DNA of 64,000 nucleotides from Candidatus Heimdallarchaeota archaeon. GTDB lineage: Archaea > Asgardarchaeota > Heimdallarchaeia > Hodarchaeales > Hodarchaeaceae. Position 1 is the first letter of the stretch. Each line of letters starts with the position of its first letter. Positions 28,321 through 37,930 of the stretch are shown in pieces. The stretch spans positions 472,524-536,523 of the forward strand of contig RDOB01000003.1 in NCBI GenBank assembly GCA_011364965.1, in the 5' to 3' direction. The notes beneath the pieces are model-generated. The model did no database searches and was not told the origin of the DNA. It was given only the letters and a program-made list of their open reading frames with translations. Position numbers and translations under genes: made by a program.

Positions 28321-29475
28321 ATGAAACCTGATCCTATTAAAAAGAATTTTATTAAATTAATGGATGAAATCCATACAGGATTATTATTTCCAAAGAATTA
28401 TTTTGGTTGTATGATGGCTGTATTCATTGAGCAAGAACCTACAACTCAAGATCGCATTAAAGAGTTAACAGGATATTCTAAAACAACAATTTCTCAAATG
28501 CTAAAACTAATACAGGTAAATTTCCCTCTAAAACAAATTAAAAAGATTGGAACAAGGAAAAAGTTCTATAAAATTGATATCAGTACCGAAGATTTTATGA
28601 TTGTTTTTCTTACAATGATTATTGATACATATAAGGATAAAATAGATTTTCTCATTCCATTGATAAAAGAAATAGACCCCTACACACACAACCACCCAAG
28701 ATTTAACAATTTAAAGCAATTTTTAGAAGCATATTACAGATTTTCAACTCTTTTCATCAATCTTCTGGTTGATACAGCTGATGAATTTGGAGATATGATT
28801 AAAACAGGAAAAATTAAATCAACAGATCTCTCCAATATAGATATTCTAAATTCCCAAGAAGCTTTGAACTACATTCAAAATCTTTTAAATCCCCCAATAC
28901 CACCTCAACACTTTTCGGAAAGGCCAATTATGGATAAAAAATTAGCTGAATTATATTCACAGTTCAAAAATAAATTCTTTCAGAAATTCCGAGAAAATTT
29001 AACAATAGCTAGGTCTCAAACGGAAGTCGCGAGAGTAATAATTGGAACAGAGATGCTCTTAGAGAAACGGCCTATTTCACAAGAAGAGATTAGAAAAGCT
29101 ACTAATTTCCAAAGAAGTACCATATCCAATGCTTTGAAAATATTGTTAGAAAGGAAAATGATACTACTAATTAAACAGCCCCACATTAGAAAAAAGTACT
29201 ATTTAATGGTTCAATCATGGGACACTAGGACTATTAATAGATTTAAAATCAATATTAATTATGCTAATGAAATGAAAGAAAAAATTAGAAGTCTAATTGA
29301 AAATATTGAACCTGAAGATACAAATAGTGAGAAAGAAGTATTGAAGGAATTCCTAGAGCAGATTCATTATTCCTACGACCAGTTTGAACAATATTTCAAG
29401 CTTCTTGAAGTAAAATATCTTAATAGTAGAGTTAAAGAATACATGGAGATGAATAAACTTAATTCTTCAAAGTAG
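28321..29475 (+). CDS. Transcriptional regulator with two tandem GbsR/MarR-like winged helices
   Basis: 384 residues built as an internal duplication. The first winged helix (about 30-90) has TTQDRIKELTGYSKTTISQM then a basic wing TRKKFYKID. The second (about 240-305) has ISQEEIRKATNFQRSTISNA then RKKYYLMV. Each is followed by a long helical region (about 95-165 and 310-380), so one chain could mimic a MarR/GbsR dimer. No ligand domain is obvious. It is divergent from the condensation-domain acyltransferase and is a candidate for its control. The intergenic DNA is extremely AT-rich, with several TATA-like runs near 28085-28115. Confidence 0.75.
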   Translation: MKPDPIKKNFIKLMDEIHTGLLFPKNYFGCMMAVFIEQEPTTQDRIKELTGYSKTTISQMLKLIQVNFPLKQIKKIGTRKKFYKIDISTEDFMIVFLTMIIDTYKDKIDFLIPLIKEIDPYTHNHPRFNNLKQFLEAYYRFSTLFINLLVDTADEFGDMIKTGKIKSTDLSNIDILNSQEALNYIQNLLNPPIPPQHFSERPIMDKKLAELYSQFKNKFFQKFRENLTIARSQTEVARVIIGTEMLLEKRPISQEEIRKATNFQRSTISNALKILLERKMILLIKQPHIRKKYYLMVQSWDTRTINRFKININYANEMKEKIRSLIENIEPEDTNSEKEVLKEFLEQIHYSYDQFEQYFKLLEVKYLNSRVKEYMEMNKLNSSK

Positions 29476-29789
29476 ATTTTTAGAACTTAGCATTACTTAT
29501 AAGGAAAATGTAATCAAACTGAAATCAACACCCTTGTGTTAAAATCTATAAATAGAAGGGATTTTTCTAATAACCTTCTTTAAACACGAAATTAGAGTTC
29601 AGAAGTAGATACTTTGCTGTTAGAGGATATTACCTTGACTGCCTCGAAAAGTACTCGAAACGTTGGATTTCCAATAAGATATATTATATAAATTGATATT
29701 CTAAAAGTATAGGCGATATTAAGATCATTTTATTGTAAACTTGCAATAGAAACGAGAAAACCTGATTTGAAGTTAAATTGTGAACTTTA
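29476..29789. other. Intergenic gap, promoter region
   Basis: It contains a small stem-loop AACAC-CCTT-GTGTT (29527-29540) soon after the regulator stop, which may mark its 3' end. A strong AT-run (ATATATTATATAAATT, about 29680-29695) could be the TATA box of the propeller-RING gene. No gene was seen. Confidence 0.4.
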
Positions 29790-31100
29790 ATGAATTCAAC
29801 AAACCAAAGCGATGATATAACAAATTACAAAATTCAACTAGAAACAATTTCATCTTTCAGCACACCAATAGAATGCTATGCATTAACGATCGGAAAAATC
29901 ACCAAAGATATTCCTCAACTAGTATTGAGCTGTTATAAAGATAATTTGCTTGTAATGAACCCAGATGGGAATCTAGCGACGGAATTAGAATGGTCAACAA
30001 ATTTTACATGTGTAACAATTGGTAAACTAGCGAGTTCAAAGAATATCATCTCTGGAAGTCTCGATGGCACCGTTAGAGTTATGAATTCGCGGGGAGCTCT
30101 CATCTGGACGAAAGATCTAGGTCTGAACGCTCCAATCAAAAATATAACAATAGGAAATATGAATGGGACTGAAAGTTCACAATTGCTAGTTGCAACTGGG
30201 GAAATCAACGTTGCTATACTGCTAGATAAATCTGGAGAAATACTTTGGAAAAAACAAATGGAAAATCGTATTGTTGGGTCAGATATTGGAGTTATTCTCC
30301 CAAATGGAAACCCAATGGCTTTAATTTTCGAAGCAAATGGCACTTTAAATTTAATTAATCTTGAGGGTGAAATTGTAGAGAGGTATAATTTCAATAATAA
30401 AGTTGCAAATGGTTTACTAATGTCCTATGGGAATTTGAAATTTATAATTACTACCGAAAAGGAAAATATTTCATTCTGGAAAATAACAGATAAACTTAAC
30501 CTACTCTTTTCTACTAAATGGAAGGGAAGGATTAGGAAAATCTATGCAAGCAAAATTTTTGATTCGGAAAATGATTGTTTAGCAATTATGACCAAGAATG
30601 GAGAAATTTCTATTTCAAGAGTCATAGTAACTCGTTATGACGAAGATAGGAAGGCTTTTAATGCAATTCAATACTTTGATCCTGGCGTAAGTCTAGAAAA
30701 ATTACGATCAATCATATTAGACCTATTAAAGAGTTTTGGAGTGGCCGGTATCCCGATTAATAGAATTCATCAGTCCTATATTGAGAGAACGAAAAGTTTA
30801 GTAAGTTATCAGGAGTTCTACAAAGATCTACTTGCCATACAATCCAGTGGAAAACTTGGCGGACGTATTGACACTTCAGGAACCCCAGATACTGAATCTG
30901 ATGATATATTGATAATTAATACTGATAAGTTCTTTTGTATGGCCTGCAATGGTCAATATTCAGTGTTATCTCGTCACTCTCAATGCGACCAATGCTTAAG
31001 ATTCCTCTGTGAAGAATGCTACTCCGCTCGTGAGGCTGTTGGGTTTATCGAATGTCCTTATTGTCAAGCTTCAGCTTCTCACTTTCGTAAAATCACTTAA
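29790..31100 (+). CDS. Beta-propeller protein with C-terminal RING-like zinc finger
   Basis: 436 residues. Residues ~15-285 are blade-like repeats (e.g. NLLVMNPDGNLATELEW, GTVRVMNSRGALIWTKDL, NVAILLDKSGEILWKKQM) similar to PQQ/WD-type propellers. Residues ~295-375 are helical and may form a small winged-helix or hinge. The last 55 residues hold eight cysteines, C383-x2-C386-x12-C399-x2-C402-x4-C407-x2-C410-x11-C422-x2-C425, the spacing of a C4C4 RING or related treble-clef finger. There is no signal peptide or membrane segment. A ubiquitin-ligase-like or scaffold role is possible, but no ubiquitin, E1 or E2 gene lies in the window. Confidence 0.7.
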   Translation: MNSTNQSDDITNYKIQLETISSFSTPIECYALTIGKITKDIPQLVLSCYKDNLLVMNPDGNLATELEWSTNFTCVTIGKLASSKNIISGSLDGTVRVMNSRGALIWTKDLGLNAPIKNITIGNMNGTESSQLLVATGEINVAILLDKSGEILWKKQMENRIVGSDIGVILPNGNPMALIFEANGTLNLINLEGEIVERYNFNNKVANGLLMSYGNLKFIITTEKENISFWKITDKLNLLFSTKWKGRIRKIYASKIFDSENDCLAIMTKNGEISISRVIVTRYDEDRKAFNAIQYFDPGVSLEKLRSIILDLLKSFGVAGIPINRIHQSYIERTKSLVSYQEFYKDLLAIQSSGKLGGRIDTSGTPDTESDDILIINTDKFFCMACNGQYSVLSRHSQCDQCLRFLCEECYSAREAVGFIECPYCQASASHFRKIT

Positions 31101-31117
31101 GGTTTAAATGGGGAATT

Positions 31118-31139
31118 GGTCTCTAATTATTTAGAGACC
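31118..31139. terminator. Bidirectional terminator hairpin
   Basis: GGTCTCTAA-TTAT-TTAGAGACC is a perfect 9-bp stem with a 4-nt loop in the 49-bp gap between the converging propeller-RING gene and the receptor operon. Its position and symmetry fit transcription termination in both directions. Confidence 0.6.
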
Positions 31140-31149
31140 TACCCTTAAT

Positions 31150-32637
31150 TTAATCTTCCCAGAATGAATCATCTAACTTTGAAGATTCTTTCTTGGCATC
31201 TTCCTGAAGAACATTCAACATACTCTTAAAGGCACGTGTTAAATCTCCCACTTCATCATCCTTATTTTCAAGTTCACTGTCGATTTGTAAATCTAAATCG
31301 GATAAGAGATCTTCCCGTATTGTATCGGTCGCCATTTTAGAAGCTATTGTAGTTAAGTGGTTGATAGGTTCAATAATCCTAGCAGACAACCATGTACCAA
31401 TACTGAGTGAAAGAAAGGCAGCAAAACCTATAGTTATAATTACTTGAATTATAGTAGTCAAGGTTGCAGCCTGAATTCGGCTTTGAAGAGGAGAAACTGA
31501 AGCTAGAGCTTCTTCCTCTGGTACAATTATCAAACAAATGTAATCCCCTTTTCCAACTGAATTGAAGGCGAGATAAAATGTTTTCCCATTTCGAGTGTAT
31601 TCTATGACTCCCGAGGAATCTCCAGAGGTTATTACGGTAATTTGATATTCTGTAATTGCTGGTTGACCGTTAATATTGACTTCAACCTCATCAAGAGTTG
31701 GTAAATCATCGTTAGGATTTACCGCGGTCCATTCTGGATGCGCGATAACCGTTCCAGATTGTTGAATTAACACAGCATATCCTGTATCTAGTATCTGAAT
31801 GTTAATGATCTTTTCCTTGATACTTTCAATTGTGATATCTGCAAAGATACATCCCAACAAGACACTAGTAGATGGATGGTATATGGCCTTTCCTATAGTA
31901 ATTAGTAATGCTCCATCTATAGGATCGAAATAAGGTGCAGTAAAGACGATATCTCCATTTCCTTGTCTTACTTCTGAATACCAATCCTCTTGAGTAGCGT
32001 AAAAAGGGTCTGATACTCGTTCCTGATCAGTTCCTCCTACCACACTCCCAGGATAATTTATAAAGAGATCAGATGTCTCAAAAGCGATGTATAGCCAACG
32101 GATTTCTGGAGCATTCAAATGGATGCTCTGAAAGATGTAATCCATATGAGCCATTCGTTGGATTGTATCATTTAAACTGGGATCAGCCTCAAGGAGAGTA
32201 AGATAGTTGGAAGAATCAGATCCTGGAAAATAATAACTAGCGTAACTCCAAGAAAGATACACATCATAAAGTGAGTCCAAATAGGTGTCATTAGGATAGA
32301 GTTCTAATCCTCGATCATATTCAAAGAAATAGTCGTAAAATACGGTTCTGTTTGTGTACCGAGAATCCAGGTGGAATAGATTCTCACATTCTTCAGCCAT
32401 AGCGTTAACATAAGCCTCTGCACTACTTAATTTTTGGTTTACAATGAGAGAATTTTGGATTGCTGTTTGTTCAATATTCTCTTGAATTTGGGTACTCAAT
32501 GCATCAGTGCTCATAGAGGTTGTTGTTTGGCCTACAAATCCTACAAATAAGGTACTGATTGAACCAATCAATATTAAAGAAACGAGACTGAAAATAACAA
32601 AACTAATGATTATATTTTGTTTTATACTTCTTGCCAT
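31150..32637 (-). CDS. Membrane receptor: dCache sensor plus HAMP, no output domain
   Basis: 495 residues. An N-terminal membrane helix (about 10-32), a ~340-residue extracytoplasmic double-Cache domain (WLYIAFETSDLFINYPG, QEDWYSEVRQGNGDIVFTAPYFD, GCIFADITIESIKEKI, GYAVLIQQSGTVIAHP), a second helix (about 392-416) and a HAMP domain (ARIIEPINHLTTIASKMA). It ends ~50 residues later with an acidic tail. Chemoreceptor signalling and kinase domains are absent. It starts 11 bp after the stop of the dCache-TPR-VWA gene, so the two are one operon and probably a hetero-complex. Confidence 0.88.
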   Translation of the reverse strand: MARSIKQNIIISFVIFSLVSLILIGSISTLFVGFVGQTTTSMSTDALSTQIQENIEQTAIQNSLIVNQKLSSAEAYVNAMAEECENLFHLDSRYTNRTVFYDYFFEYDRGLELYPNDTYLDSLYDVYLSWSYASYYFPGSDSSNYLTLLEADPSLNDTIQRMAHMDYIFQSIHLNAPEIRWLYIAFETSDLFINYPGSVVGGTDQERVSDPFYATQEDWYSEVRQGNGDIVFTAPYFDPIDGALLITIGKAIYHPSTSVLLGCIFADITIESIKEKIINIQILDTGYAVLIQQSGTVIAHPEWTAVNPNDDLPTLDEVEVNINGQPAITEYQITVITSGDSSGVIEYTRNGKTFYLAFNSVGKGDYICLIIVPEEEALASVSPLQSRIQAATLTTIIQVIITIGFAAFLSLSIGTWLSARIIEPINHLTTIASKMATDTIREDLLSDLDLQIDSELENKDDEVGDLTRAFKSMLNVLQEDAKKESSKLDDSFWED

Positions 32638-32648
32638 CTTAATTCCTC

Positions 32649-35399
32649 CTATACATCCAATACATCAAACCCTTCGACATCGACTTCTCCCATAACTTCT
32701 CTTATTTCTTTGAAAGCATTATCTATTGCCGTACTAATAGAAATACTAGGATCAGAAACGTCTATATACCGGCCACGAGGGGTCATGTCGCAGAGCTCAC
32801 GAAGTTTAGGTGCTAGTGCCTTCACTTCTGATCCCACACCTACAATGACTATATTAATAGTCAAAAGATTCTCGTCAATAAAATCAGGTATTGATTGTGC
32901 CATTATTCTAGTGAAGATATCAGGTATAAGACTAGACCGTCTTTTTCGCTCAAGTGAAAATCTATGACTTTTATTATCTTCGCCATCAGTTAATGCTATG
33001 AGCCACTTCTGTTCGTTGCCTTTTTCGTTATTTAAAAAGATTAACGCGTCTCCCAACGCATCATAAAATGCAGTCATACCATCAGGATATTTTAAACTTG
33101 AAATTGTTTTGAGAATTGTGCTTTCTCGGTTACGTACATCCCCTAGTGGCAACAATGTTTTAGATTCTGAGGAAAAAATAACAAGGCCAACTTTATCTTG
33201 AGGATTAATTTGATCTTGGAACAATTTTCTGGTTCCTTTTACAACAGATCTAATCTTAGAACCATCCATCGAACCAGAATAATCTAAAACAAATAAAGCC
33301 ATTTTTGGCATAATCAACTTTTTCCTAATATTCGCTGCAGAAACTTTTGCTCGGTGACTCTCTGTAGAACGATCTAATTCATCATACGTTGAGGCCATAC
33401 GATCAAGGCATTTTAAAGCAATATTTACATCATCCACTGATTTAGCTAAGTCAAATGATTTTTGAAGAAGTTTTAATCCTTCTTCGTGTTTGGCCTGTAC
33501 AATATGGAAAATTGCATATTTCAAATAACTGTGAGCAAGTCCACGTGTTTCATTATTCTTTTCCGCAAGATGAATAGCCTCTTTATATTCCCTCTCTGCT
33601 TTATCAAAGTCCCCTAAACGTTCATGGATTATCCCAAGGTTACCAATTCGAGTGATTAAACCTTTAGTATTATTGATTTCCTCATCATAAGCTTTTGCTC
33701 TTTCCAAAAGCTGCAAACTCATTTGATAAGCTTCACGGTCGAGATACAATAGGCCAAGATTATTAAGGCGAGAAGCTAAGCCTTTCTTGTCTCCTTGTTT
33801 CTCACCAATATCAATAGCTTCCTGATAATGTTCCCGAGCCCTGTTAAAATCATTCCAAGCTCGATAGATGTTGCCAAGGTTATTTTTCGCTATGGCTATT
33901 CCTCGTTCGTTTTTCGTGGTTGTAAAGAGGGTGAGGGCTTTTTGGTAGTTTTGGTATGCGCGTTTAAGATCACCTCTATAATAGTCTGTATTTCCAAAAC
34001 GTAGAGATGTTAATAGATTATCAAATGCTGAATGCAATGTTGCTACTTCCTTCCCCATACTTCGTGGATTCCCACGTAAATCTCTTGATAAATCGCCTTC
34101 TGCTATAAAATTTACCATGCTAGTAAGTTCTTTAACAGGTTGTACAATTTTATTTGACATATATGAACCTGCTACAACGACTCCTATGATTACTACCGAT
34201 AAAGCTAAGATAAATACCATCGTTTGTTGAATAGCTAGATTATTAATCGTATTTCTAATAGCTATGGCTGATGCAATTATATCTTGTTCTGGTACGACAA
34301 TACCCAAAGAATATCCAGTTGTATTAATTGGAATGTAGGAAATATACCATGTTTTGCCCATCTTAGCGTAAGGTTCCGTCACAATTTGACCAGAAATCAT
34401 TTTTGGTAAAATATTGGATTCAAAGGAAGTTTTTTCGGTAACTGATTGGCCAAATTCCAACTCTCCGAGAGTTGGGACTTCTTCAGCTTCGGGATCGGCT
34501 TCAGGGTGGGAAATAACATTTCCCTGTGAATCAATCATAAAAGCATACCCATTATCCAGAACTTCCACTCCTAAAATAGCATCATTAATAACATCAATTG
34601 TAATATCTGCACTCACAACTCCAATCAAAGATCCGTTGGAAAAGTGGGAAGGCCGGCCTATTGACATCAATAATCCTGCAGGATCCCAATAAGGGGAAGT
34701 AAATGCTGTAGAATCATCATCCAAGCTTGCTGCGTTCGTATACCATTCTTCTGCATGAGGATCGTAATCAAATCCCGTTGTTTCATAAAAATCTATACAC
34801 CATGACATACTATCATAAGGATAGTTCTTAAATAAGTGCCCATCTCCTTCAAAACCGGCATAAAGCCATACATAATTGCGATTTGCTTTGTGCAAAGATC
34901 TAAACATATTATCCATATTTGATGCGCTGTTTAGTATTTCCTGCATTTGAGAACTAAGATCGAAGGGATCATTCCCTCTCATATGCTCCTTGGGGAGATA
35001 ATAACAGCTAACATCAAATGAGATGTAAGATTCATAATCCGAATCATAAGCTAGTCCAGGAACGTTATATCCTGTTTCTGCAAATTCTAAAGCAGAATCC
35101 CAATAATAAGAATGACCAGGAGTGATATTCACTTCCCCATTAAAGAGCGATTCAGTATATCGATCCAGCATTTTGATTTCTGATTCATACTGTTTGAATG
35201 TTTCATCAATGAAAAGAGCTTCATCTGATGCAATACGCTCAAGATTTGCAATGGAATCAGCTCTAAGGGCATCACTTGAATCTTGAGAATTTTCCTGTGA
35301 TAATAATAAAATCTGAGTACCGCTAAGTAATGCCAGAAAAATTACGGGAACAACTAATAATGTCATAAATACAACTAAAATTTTTCTCTGAAGGTTCAA
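32649..35399 (-). CDS. Membrane receptor with dCache, HAMP, TPR and von Willebrand A domains
   Basis: 916 residues. TM1 ~7-28; extracytoplasmic dCache ~30-385 (VWLYAGFEGDGHLFKNYP, AEEWYTNAASLDDDSTAFTS, GVVSADITIDVIND); TM2 ~392-412; HAMP ~413-465 (NKIVQPVKELTSMVNFIAEG); about six 40-residue TPRs ~470-690 (NNLGNIYRAWNDFNRAREHY, NNLGLLYLDREAYQMSLQLL and so on); and a VWA domain 697-905. The metal site is complete: DYSGS (706-710), T776 in DGMTAF and TDGED (804-808). The likely output is cation-dependent protein binding in the cytoplasm, controlled by an external ligand. The downstream partner carries the same sensor without output. I know no characterised protein with this order. Confidence 0.88.
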   Translation of the reverse strand: MNLQRKILVVFMTLLVVPVIFLALLSGTQILLLSQENSQDSSDALRADSIANLERIASDEALFIDETFKQYESEIKMLDRYTESLFNGEVNITPGHSYYWDSALEFAETGYNVPGLAYDSDYESYISFDVSCYYLPKEHMRGNDPFDLSSQMQEILNSASNMDNMFRSLHKANRNYVWLYAGFEGDGHLFKNYPYDSMSWCIDFYETTGFDYDPHAEEWYTNAASLDDDSTAFTSPYWDPAGLLMSIGRPSHFSNGSLIGVVSADITIDVINDAILGVEVLDNGYAFMIDSQGNVISHPEADPEAEEVPTLGELEFGQSVTEKTSFESNILPKMISGQIVTEPYAKMGKTWYISYIPINTTGYSLGIVVPEQDIIASAIAIRNTINNLAIQQTMVFILALSVVIIGVVVAGSYMSNKIVQPVKELTSMVNFIAEGDLSRDLRGNPRSMGKEVATLHSAFDNLLTSLRFGNTDYYRGDLKRAYQNYQKALTLFTTTKNERGIAIAKNNLGNIYRAWNDFNRAREHYQEAIDIGEKQGDKKGLASRLNNLGLLYLDREAYQMSLQLLERAKAYDEEINNTKGLITRIGNLGIIHERLGDFDKAEREYKEAIHLAEKNNETRGLAHSYLKYAIFHIVQAKHEEGLKLLQKSFDLAKSVDDVNIALKCLDRMASTYDELDRSTESHRAKVSAANIRKKLIMPKMALFVLDYSGSMDGSKIRSVVKGTRKLFQDQINPQDKVGLVIFSSESKTLLPLGDVRNRESTILKTISSLKYPDGMTAFYDALGDALIFLNNEKGNEQKWLIALTDGEDNKSHRFSLERKRRSSLIPDIFTRIMAQSIPDFIDENLLTINIVIVGVGSEVKALAPKLRELCDMTPRGRYIDVSDPSISISTAIDNAFKEIREVMGEVDVEGFDVLDV

Positions 35400-35569
35400 A
35401 TTTGTATCAACCTCTCGTAGACCAAAAACTATTGGTGAAATTCAGCTCAAACCAGAAGTAGTTTATCTTTTAAATGCTCCTAATGACGAACCTGTAGAGA
35501 ACTTCTACAATGTTACAGCTTATATATTATGCAAATATAAGGTAAGAAAAAGAAGAGGCAATCCCTTCA

Positions 35570-37477
35570 ATGAAATCTACCGAATGGACTATTAATGACT
35601 CTCAGAACGTCTATGGAATAGGAAAAACTTTTCGGGAGTTTAATTTCCTAGAAATTAATTCCCAGGGAGAATTATGCTTGAGAATTAAAGACGAAATAAT
35701 TTCATTCAAAGAAATTCTATCCCGTCTTCATAAACAAATCACATGGACGGATATTGATCAATGTCCTTCATTAACCCTACGGATACCACAGCTGGTTGAA
35801 TATCAAATTGCCAAACTAAACCAATCTTTTTCAAAAGCACTCAATGAGTATAATTATAAAGGAGAGTTCACTGCTGTTTATCCTATTAAAGTAAATCAGC
35901 AGAAACATGCCATTAATTCGGTATTAAAAAGCAAATTTATAAAATATGGACTTGAAGTGGGAACAAAAGCTGAATTTCTTATAACCCTAAGAGCCCTTAA
36001 AGACCATACTGATAGATATTTAGTTTGCAATGGGGTAAAGGATTTAGAATATTTAGGATTAGCTATTAAAAAGCTTCAGGAAGGGTGGAATGTCCTCATA
36101 TCGGTTGAAACCTTTAGAGAATTGAAAACTCTTCTCAATTTAACTACAGATCCATCAATCTTGAAATTGAGCTTGCGATTAAAACCCTATTTTTCTGTGA
36201 GTGGACACTGGGCGCACTCATCAGGAAGGGACTCGAAATTTGGATTGTCTATCGGTGAATTAACAGAAGTTTTAACTTACCTAGAGGAAACTAATAATAA
36301 AAATATCGTTGTGGCTCTTCATGCTCATATTGGGTCTCAGATTACATCTCTTGAAGACTTCAAATTTTTAGCCCAATATCTCACTATATTGTATAAGGAA
36401 TTTAGAAATAAAGGGTTACATAATCTTCACATATTAGACTTTGGTGGAGGGCTTTCAATAGATTATGAAGGAAGAATTACCGACAAAAATCCAGACACCT
36501 TTGATACTTATGCGAAGCATATAGTTGAAGGGATTGTAACAACAATAGATGATTTTGATCACCCTGATATCATGATTGAAACAGGTAGGGCTATTACTGC
36601 TCTTTCATCCATTGTACTTGCTCAAATTCTTGAAATAAAAGATATTTTCCCAGAAGGAAAGATTAAGGATGAGGAAAAGGCTTTTGTTGAAGAATGGAAA
36701 AAGAGAATTCAAAAAATTACTACAGTAGATGAATTCCGAACCACGTGGTTTGAGTTATTAGGTTATGATGCTAAAAAGAATTCATCTTTAAGAACTACTT
36801 CCGAGTTATTTCATCATGAAATCCTAGTGAGCAAAATTCGTAGGCTATTTCGAAAAGAATTGGGAAAGGAGTTCTATCTGAAGACCCTACAACAATTCAT
36901 AAGCGACCCAAGCCTTAATCTGCTTTTTACTCAAGCAGAGAAATATGCTCTTTGTAATTTCTCTGTCTTTAATAGCGCTTGTGATCATATTCTAGTTAAG
37001 CAATATTTTCCTATTTTTCCAATAGAATTTCTTGATAAACAACCAGAAACTATAGTTAGAATTGTAGATATTACTTGTGACTCTGATGGCGAGATATCCC
37101 AATTTATCACCAAAAGAACAGATACTCACCCTAAATTTACCCTTGATCATTACCCGCTCCAAATTCCAGTCCCTGTAACACTGAAAGGAATCCCCGTTCC
37201 CAATTGTGATGGTTTGAATGAATCTTATTTTGCAATTGGACTTTTAGGAGCTTATCAGGATATTATAGAATTCGATCATAATCTTCTAGGTGATCTTCCA
37301 GACGCATTAATTCAGTTAGATGGAGATGATTGGAAAATTGAATGGTCTTCAGACCCTGAAAGTCCACAAAAATTAATTACAAAAATGGGATACAAAGGAG
37401 ATGAAATTTTCCCAAATATGGGAAAAATGTCTTATGCAAAGGACTCGTGGAACAGAAAGGAGAATAATACTGATTAA
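35570..37477 (+). CDS. speA: Biosynthetic arginine decarboxylase (PLP-dependent, SpeA type)
   Basis: 635 residues, full length for the family. The N-terminal PLP barrel shows FTAVYPIKVNQQ with the Schiff-base Lys K107, GLEVGTKAEFLI, YLVCNGVKD, and HAHIGSQI for the cofactor His. The C-terminal part has DITCDSDGEISQF with the catalytic Cys near 503. It converts arginine to agmatine, the first step of polyamine synthesis. Most archaea instead use a pyruvoyl arginine decarboxylase, so this bacterial-type gene hints at transfer. No agmatinase lies beside it. A TATA-like TATATATTAT lies ~45 bp before the ATG, preceded by the inverted repeat GTAGA-N5-TCTAC (35494-35508). Confidence 0.93.
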   Translation: MKSTEWTINDSQNVYGIGKTFREFNFLEINSQGELCLRIKDEIISFKEILSRLHKQITWTDIDQCPSLTLRIPQLVEYQIAKLNQSFSKALNEYNYKGEFTAVYPIKVNQQKHAINSVLKSKFIKYGLEVGTKAEFLITLRALKDHTDRYLVCNGVKDLEYLGLAIKKLQEGWNVLISVETFRELKTLLNLTTDPSILKLSLRLKPYFSVSGHWAHSSGRDSKFGLSIGELTEVLTYLEETNNKNIVVALHAHIGSQITSLEDFKFLAQYLTILYKEFRNKGLHNLHILDFGGGLSIDYEGRITDKNPDTFDTYAKHIVEGIVTTIDDFDHPDIMIETGRAITALSSIVLAQILEIKDIFPEGKIKDEEKAFVEEWKKRIQKITTVDEFRTTWFELLGYDAKKNSSLRTTSELFHHEILVSKIRRLFRKELGKEFYLKTLQQFISDPSLNLLFTQAEKYALCNFSVFNSACDHILVKQYFPIFPIEFLDKQPETIVRIVDITCDSDGEISQFITKRTDTHPKFTLDHYPLQIPVPVTLKGIPVPNCDGLNESYFAIGLLGAYQDIIEFDHNLLGDLPDALIQLDGDDWKIEWSSDPESPQKLITKMGYKGDEIFPNMGKMSYAKDSWNRKENNTD

Positions 37478-37698
37478 TCATCATGTGAACTCCTTATTGT
37501 CTCATTTCCTACTAGTTCGACAGTAGTTCAAGCTTCTTCGATAAAAATGGACAGAAAAGAACTTAATACATCAAAATAGGTCCATGGAAAAAACATTTAA
37601 GAAAACTATATCTCATTAGCGGAAGTTATCCAAGATTTCATATCAAATCTGTTTTCTGTTTTTCTTCATCAGATCATATCAATAATCTTTGTATGTAA

Positions 37699-37905
37699 TT
37701 AATTAGGCATTATATATCCCTCTAGCAGTTCCTGAACTTCCTCAATGGAATATCTACGATCAAGTTCACCACACGATTAATGTGGAAGCTATAATTTTAA
37801 GTAATCGGGTTTGTTTCGATATAAACAAAAGGAAGACCATCCGCAAAAATGCTCCGTTTCCAATCTACCTCTTGTTTTATGGTTTCTAGCTCTATCTAGA
37901 GCAAT
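37699..37905 (-). pseudogene. Relic of an unidentified gene
   Basis: In the 37478-37930 gap the minus strand carries coding-like pieces in two frames. The first is ALDRARNHKTRGRLETEH then FCGWSSFCLYRNKPDYL to a stop. After a frameshift comes GELDRRYSIEEVQELLEGY ending IMPN and TAA at 37699. The composition is that of protein-coding DNA. The source family is not recognised. The rest of the gap (37478-37698) shows nothing. Confidence 0.35.
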
Positions 37906-37930
37906 TTATATTGCCATCGTGCATGAAATT

